The notes under the pieces were generated by a model. The model saw only the letters and a program-made list of their open reading frames with translations. It was not told where the DNA came from and ran no database searches. From positions 1 through 8,381 of the forward strand of contig JAQSXM010000125.1 in assembly GCA_029256645.1 (NCBI GenBank): DNA of 8,381 bases, in the 5' to 3' direction. The translations under genes and the position numbers were made by a program. Source of the DNA: Sporomusa sp. (GTDB lineage Bacteria; Bacillota_C; Negativicutes; Sporomusales; Sporomusaceae). Positions 4,784 to 8,381 of this stretch are shown in pieces (position 1 is the first letter of the stretch; each line of letters starts with the position of its first letter).

Positions 4784-7120
4784 CTAAAGTTCCTGCAATC
4801 TGGCTAAAACTTTCTCCGGGGTTATTGGTAATTCAGTAAATCGCACCCCAATCGCGTTATATACGGCATTGGCAATTGCCGCAGCGGTGGGGATCAGCGT
4901 CGGTTCACCTACCCCTTTTGCGCCAAATGGGCCGGTTAGTTCAGGCTCTTCCACGATGAGCGGGTACATTGGGGGGACATCCAGTGCGGTTGGCATAAGG
5001 TATGTTGCCAGATTTTTGGTCAGGATCTTTCCCTCATGTACCTGTATTTCTTCTGTTAATGCATACCCCAAGCCCATCGTACAGCCGCCTTCAATCTGGC
5101 CTTCAATATTAAGCGGGTTAATGGCCTGTCCCACATCATGTGCGGCAACAATCCGGATAACCTCAATCTCACCTGATTCAGTATCTACTTCTATTTCAGC
5201 AATTTGCGTAGCAAACGCATAGGTGGCATAGGGTTTACCCTGTCCGGTTTCCGGATCCAGACCGGTAGTATCCGGGTTAAACCAGCCATGACCAAGGGTG
5301 AGCTTACCTTTCATCCGGCATTGAGCAATACAGTCGGCCAACGATACCGACTGACCCTTTCCTTTAGGCGACAAGCCTAAATCAAGGCGGCATTCACTGA
5401 GACAATCTGATAAAAATTGCGACTTATCTGAAGCAGCCCTGACACTAAGTTCCTTATGACCTACTACCACGTCAGCAGGGACAACCCCTAACATGAATGC
5501 GGCCATCTCAATAAGTACTTTTTTCGCTTCTTGTGCAGCCAGGCGCACCGCATTGCCGGAGATGTATGTCTGACGGCTGGCCGACGACGCCCCGCCGTCA
5601 GGGGTAATTCCGGTATCGGCCGATACCACGCGAATGTCCTCCATATCAATGCCGAACTCCTCGGCTACAATCTGGGCCAAAACAGTATCAGATCCTTGTC
5701 CAATGTCGGCACAGCCGGTTAAAACAAGCACCGTTCCGTCATCCAGTAAATTCACATAAGCCCCGGATGGATTGGGCAGCCCGGTATTACCAATGCCATA
5801 CCACATGGAAGCCATACCGGTGCCACGCTTTTTGCGCCACTTCGCATTGAAGTCAGGGCTGCTTATAAGTGTTTTCGCTGCTGCTGCAGTCTTTTCCAGG
5901 GTCGGGATAATCCCGATACTCTGCTGTAACTCTGCCCCGGTCGCAGTCACAGAACCAGGACGAAACGCATTTAGCAGTCTGATCTCCAGCGGCGATATGC
6001 CGATTTTCTCAGCCAGCATATCCATCTGGGCCTCATGGGCAAAAGCGACCTGCGGTACGCCAAACCCACGCATAGCCCCTGCTGTCGGATTGTTGGTATA
6101 TACCGTATAAGCCTCAATCGCAACATGGGGAATTTCGTAGGGTCCGGTCGCATGCACCGCTGTCCGGGTCAGTGTTCCCGGCCCATATGATGCATAGGCC
6201 CCGGTATCACCAATAATTGAACACTCCATTGCCAGCAGTTTACCGTTCTCGTCAGCGCCTGTCTTCATTTTTATCGTACAAGGGTGCCGTTTGGAGGAAT
6301 TAACAATCGATTCGGTTCGTGAATAGACAAGTTTTACAGGCCGTCGTGTTCTCATCGCGATCAAACCTAGATGAACCTGCACCGAAATATCCAGTTTTCC
6401 ACCAAACCCGCCGCCGGTCGCCGCCTGAATCACCCGTACCTTATCCAGCCCCATTTTGAGATTCCGGGCTACCTCTTTCGCGTCAAAATGTGTGTTTTGA
6501 GTAGATACCCAGATCGTGACCACATCACCATCAAGTTTTGCTACCCCGGCTTCTGGTTCAATATAGCCGTGTTCTACCATTTGTGTCCGGTATTCTTCTT
6601 CAACCACCACTGCACACCGTTGAAAAGCTGCGCCAGTATCACCTTTACGAATTTTACGGACAGCCAATATATTACCATCTTCATAAATCCTGGGAGCAGA
6701 GTCTGACATGGCTGCCACTGGGTCAAATACCGGCGGTAATACTTCTATATCTACTTCAATAAGTTCCAGCGCTTTTTCGGCCAGCGCCTCGGTCTCGGCC
6801 GCAATCAAAGCCAGTGGATCACCTATTTTACGGATCTTCTCATTATTTTTGACCAATACGGGTTCATCTTTTACAATCATCCCGGTGCTGTTAGTTCCTG
6901 GTACATCTTTACCGGTCAGAATCACCACAACGCCTGGCAGCATCTCAGCCTTGGACACATCAATCGAACGTAATATCCCATGCGGCACGCTGCTGCGAAA
7001 TACTTTTATATGTAACATGCCGTCAAAATGAATATCAGCGGCAAATTGAGCTTTTCCCAGTACTTTGTCAACTGCATCCAACTTTTTCACCGACTGTCCC
7101 ACAATCCGATATTGGCTCAA
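4784..7120 (-). CDS. Molybdenum hydroxylase, molybdopterin-binding catalytic subunit (nicotinate dehydrogenase-type, one-piece large subunit)
   Basis: A 778-residue xanthine-dehydrogenase-family catalytic subunit. It should hydroxylate an N-heterocycle next to the ring nitrogen using water, most likely nicotinate to 6-hydroxynicotinate, passing electrons to the FeS and FAD subunits. Motifs, numbered from the TTG start, are GGGFGGK (236-242), AMRGFG (349-354), GQG (474-476) for cofactor binding and GAKGVGE (733-739), whose E739 is the expected catalytic base. The N-terminal domain opens with a typical VGQSVKKLDAVDKVLGKAQF. In E. barkeri nicotinate dehydrogenase this polypeptide is split into NdhL and NdhM, but here it is continuous. 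A segment around 568-605 carries two CX3C pairs (C573/C577 and C597/C601), unusual to my eye. I chose TTG at 7120 because GGGAGGTGA ends five bases before it. An in-frame GTG at 7129 lies inside that site. The substrate rests on the neighbouring enamidase and NiaP-like gene; another purine or N-heterocycle is possible. Confidence 0.88.
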   Translation of the reverse strand: MSQYRIVGQSVKKLDAVDKVLGKAQFAADIHFDGMLHIKVFRSSVPHGILRSIDVSKAEMLPGVVVILTGKDVPGTNSTGMIVKDEPVLVKNNEKIRKIGDPLALIAAETEALAEKALELIEVDIEVLPPVFDPVAAMSDSAPRIYEDGNILAVRKIRKGDTGAAFQRCAVVVEEEYRTQMVEHGYIEPEAGVAKLDGDVVTIWVSTQNTHFDAKEVARNLKMGLDKVRVIQAATGGGFGGKLDISVQVHLGLIAMRTRRPVKLVYSRTESIVNSSKRHPCTIKMKTGADENGKLLAMECSIIGDTGAYASYGPGTLTRTAVHATGPYEIPHVAIEAYTVYTNNPTAGAMRGFGVPQVAFAHEAQMDMLAEKIGISPLEIRLLNAFRPGSVTATGAELQQSIGIIPTLEKTAAAAKTLISSPDFNAKWRKKRGTGMASMWYGIGNTGLPNPSGAYVNLLDDGTVLVLTGCADIGQGSDTVLAQIVAEEFGIDMEDIRVVSADTGITPDGGASSASRQTYISGNAVRLAAQEAKKVLIEMAAFMLGVVPADVVVGHKELSVRAASDKSQFLSDCLSECRLDLGLSPKGKGQSVSLADCIAQCRMKGKLTLGHGWFNPDTTGLDPETGQGKPYATYAFATQIAEIEVDTESGEIEVIRIVAAHDVGQAINPLNIEGQIEGGCTMGLGYALTEEIQVHEGKILTKNLATYLMPTALDVPPMYPLIVEEPELTGPFGAKGVGEPTLIPTAAAIANAVYNAIGVRFTELPITPEKVLARLQEL

Positions 7121-7125
7121 TTTAC

Positions 7126-7134
7126 TCACCTCCC
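7126..7134 (-). promoter_or_regulatory. Shine-Dalgarno site that decides the start of the molybdopterin subunit
   Basis: The minus strand reads GGGAGGTGA, five bases (GTAAA), then TTG at 7120. The in-frame GTG at 7129-7127 is embedded in this site and so is a poor start for itself. The protein then begins with SQYRIVGQSVKK after the initiator, as family members usually do. Confidence 0.6.
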
Positions 7135-7138
7135 AGGC

Positions 7139-7606
7139 CTATTGACTGTTTGCTACCTTTTCAATGGCATTAATTATTTTGGCGTAACCGGTGCAGCGGC
7201 ACAAATTTCCTGAAATATGTTTAGCGATTTGCTGCCGCGTAGGCTTTGGGTTGTCATCCAACAGTGATTTGGCACTAAGCAGCATGCCCGGAGTACAAAA
7301 ACCGCACTGTACCGCCCCCTCGTCAATAAATGCCGCTTGCAGCGGATGCAGTTTATCATAGGTACCCAGCCCCTCAACAGTAAGCACCTCATGCCCCTCA
7401 ATCTGTAAGGCCAGTATCAAGCAGGAATTCACAGTTTTGCCATCTATAAGCACAGTACAGGCCCCACAGTCACCTTCACCACAACCAATTTTGGTACCTG
7501 TCAGCCCTAACCGGTTGCGCAGCATATCGACAAGCAACAGGTTAGGTTCAACGACAATCTCCGTCTTCTGCCCATTTAAGGTAAAGGCGATGGTTTTCTT
7601 ACTCAC
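7139..7606 (-). CDS. ndhS: Molybdenum hydroxylase, [2Fe-2S] small subunit (nicotinate dehydrogenase-type)
   Basis: A 155-residue electron-transfer subunit with two [2Fe-2S] clusters, normal length for the family. The N-terminal plant-ferredoxin-like domain carries C42, C47, C50 and C62 in GCGEGDCGACTV and the following VNSC. The C-terminal helical domain carries C101 and C104 in QCGFCTPGM, and C136 and C138 in NLCRCTGY. All eight ligands are present. It passes electrons from the molybdenum site to the FAD subunit. The GTG start at 7606 overlaps the end of the FAD subunit gene by eight bases, and the stop lies 18 bases before the TTG of the catalytic subunit. The three genes are therefore translationally coupled parts of one enzyme. 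The ribosome binding site (GGGG, seven bases upstream) is weak, as is usual at overlapping starts. The symbol follows E. barkeri usage and depends on nicotinate being the substrate. Confidence 0.9.
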   Translation of the reverse strand: MSKKTIAFTLNGQKTEIVVEPNLLLVDMLRNRLGLTGTKIGCGEGDCGACTVLIDGKTVNSCLILALQIEGHEVLTVEGLGTYDKLHPLQAAFIDEGAVQCGFCTPGMLLSAKSLLDDNPKPTRQQIAKHISGNLCRCTGYAKIINAIEKVANSQ

Positions 7607-8381
7607 ACCTGCACCCCACTTGAACTCGCTCCAGTGCGGTCACTAAAGCCCTGAACACAATAACCCGGGCCAGGCGGGTGCGATAACTGGCTTTACTGCG
7701 CACGTCGTCAATTGGTTTAAGCAGTTGAGCTGCAATTTCACCAGCCTGAGCAAATACTTCGGCATTGGCCTGTTTGCCAATCAACCATTTTTCCAGTTCG
7801 TATAAACGAATTGGGGTAGGAGCCACTGAACCAAAGGCAATTCGGGTATCACTGATTATTCCATCAGTTACTTTCAACCAGGCAGCACAATTAATGATAG
7901 CAATAGCCAGTGCTTTTCGTTTGCCGAACTTTAAAAAAGCTGCTCCTTCATCAGGTTGAATTTGACGAACTTTGATCTGGACAATAAATTGTCCGGGTAC
8001 TAAGCAGGTTCTACCTGGCCCTTTAAACACTTCAGCTAACGGCAGTTCCAAAAAACCGCCCTGACTACGGAGTTTCACCTGTGCATCAAGAGCGAGCAAG
8101 GCAGGGACAGTGTCGGCAGCAGGTGATGCATTACAAATATTACCCCCGATTGTCCCTTTATTTCTAATCTGCGGCGAACCAACCTGTCCGGCCGCTTCTG
8201 CCAGAATTACTGCTTTTTGGTTGACTAGGTCCGACTTGGTCAGATCGGTATGGCTGACAAGCGGCCCAATCCATAAATAACCGTCTTCATCGGTAATTTG
8301 TTGTAAACTATCAATACCATTTATATCAACGACTGCTTCCGGCATTGGCCGCAGCAGTTTTTCTTTCATTTTTACTAATAA
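7599..8381 (-). CDS. ndhF: Molybdenum hydroxylase, FAD-binding subunit, N-terminus beyond window edge
   Basis: The gene is partial: 260 residues plus the stop codon are visible and the frame is open at 8381. The first visible residues read LLVKMKEKLLRP, which is the end of the family motif GGTDLLVKMK. The ATG at 8369 is therefore an internal methionine, not the start, and about 25-35 residues are missing. The FAD-binding signature TIGGNICNASPAAD lies at visible residues 77-90, and the C-terminal CO-dehydrogenase-flavoprotein domain follows. It takes electrons from the [2Fe-2S] subunit and passes them to NAD(P)+ or another acceptor. There is no cysteine-rich insert for an extra [4Fe-4S] cluster, unlike 4-hydroxybenzoyl-CoA reductase. 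The stop overlaps the start of the iron-sulfur subunit gene, so the two are co-expressed. This is the first visible gene of the operon; its promoter lies outside the window. Confidence 0.88.
   Translation of the reverse strand, partial: LLVKMKEKLLRPMPEAVVDINGIDSLQQITDEDGYLWIGPLVSHTDLTKSDLVNQKAVILAEAAGQVGSPQIRNKGTIGGNICNASPAADTVPALLALDAQVKLRSQGGFLELPLAEVFKGPGRTCLVPGQFIVQIKVRQIQPDEGAAFLKFGKRKALAIAIINCAAWLKVTDGIISDTRIAFGSVAPTPIRLYELEKWLIGKQANAEVFAQAGEIAAQLLKPIDDVRSKASYRTRLARVIVFRALVTALERVQVGCRCE

Noticed and set aside
4869..7213. Many plus-strand ORFs of 60-117 codons opposite the hydroxylase genes
   Set aside because: They lie antisense to genes with complete family motifs. Their composition is that of reversed coding sequence and I see no motifs or convincing start signals.
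1..8381. CRISPR array, tRNA, rRNA, insertion sequence or phage genes
   Set aside because: I saw no regularly spaced short repeats, no tRNA-like cloverleaf sequence, no transposase or integrase motifs and no terminal inverted repeats.

Overview
All confident genes in this window lie on the minus strand, so transcription runs from position 8381 towards 1. The content points to an anaerobic Firmicute that ferments nicotinate (vitamin B3) or a close N-heterocyclic acid. The pairing of a three-part molybdenum hydroxylase with an enamidase is the signature of the nicotinate fermentation cluster of Eubacterium barkeri. Moderate GC, strong GGAGG ribosome binding sites and GTG/TTG starts fit Firmicutes. 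A sporomusa-like (Negativicutes) host is only a guess.

Layout in transcription order. (1) 8381-4784: a tightly packed hydroxylase operon encoding the FAD subunit (cut by the window edge), the two-[2Fe-2S] subunit and a one-piece molybdopterin subunit. (2) 4783-4461: a 323-base gap with a possible promoter and a conserved leader, here called leader B. (3) 4460-3102: an MFS transporter. (4) 3101-2848: a second gap holding a related leader, leader A. (5) 2847-1528: a second, paralogous MFS transporter resembling the niacin permease NiaP. (6) A perfect 10-bp hairpin at 1483-1508. (7) 1452-280: enamidase. (8) 225-1: the start of a MocA-like molybdopterin cytidylyltransferase.

Proposed logic: one or both transporters import nicotinate. 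The hydroxylase converts it to 6-hydroxynicotinate. A 6-hydroxynicotinate reductase, not in this window, would make 6-oxo-1,4,5,6-tetrahydronicotinate, which enamidase opens to 2-formylglutarate and ammonia. MocA would supply the cytosine-dinucleotide form of the molybdenum cofactor.

The most unusual signal is noncoding. A stretch of about 135-140 bases precedes both transporter genes. Its outer blocks are almost identical, at least one stem keeps pairing despite base changes, and its middle is rearranged. I do not recognise it as a known riboswitch or T-box. It is a candidate structured leader RNA for the transporter genes of this pathway.
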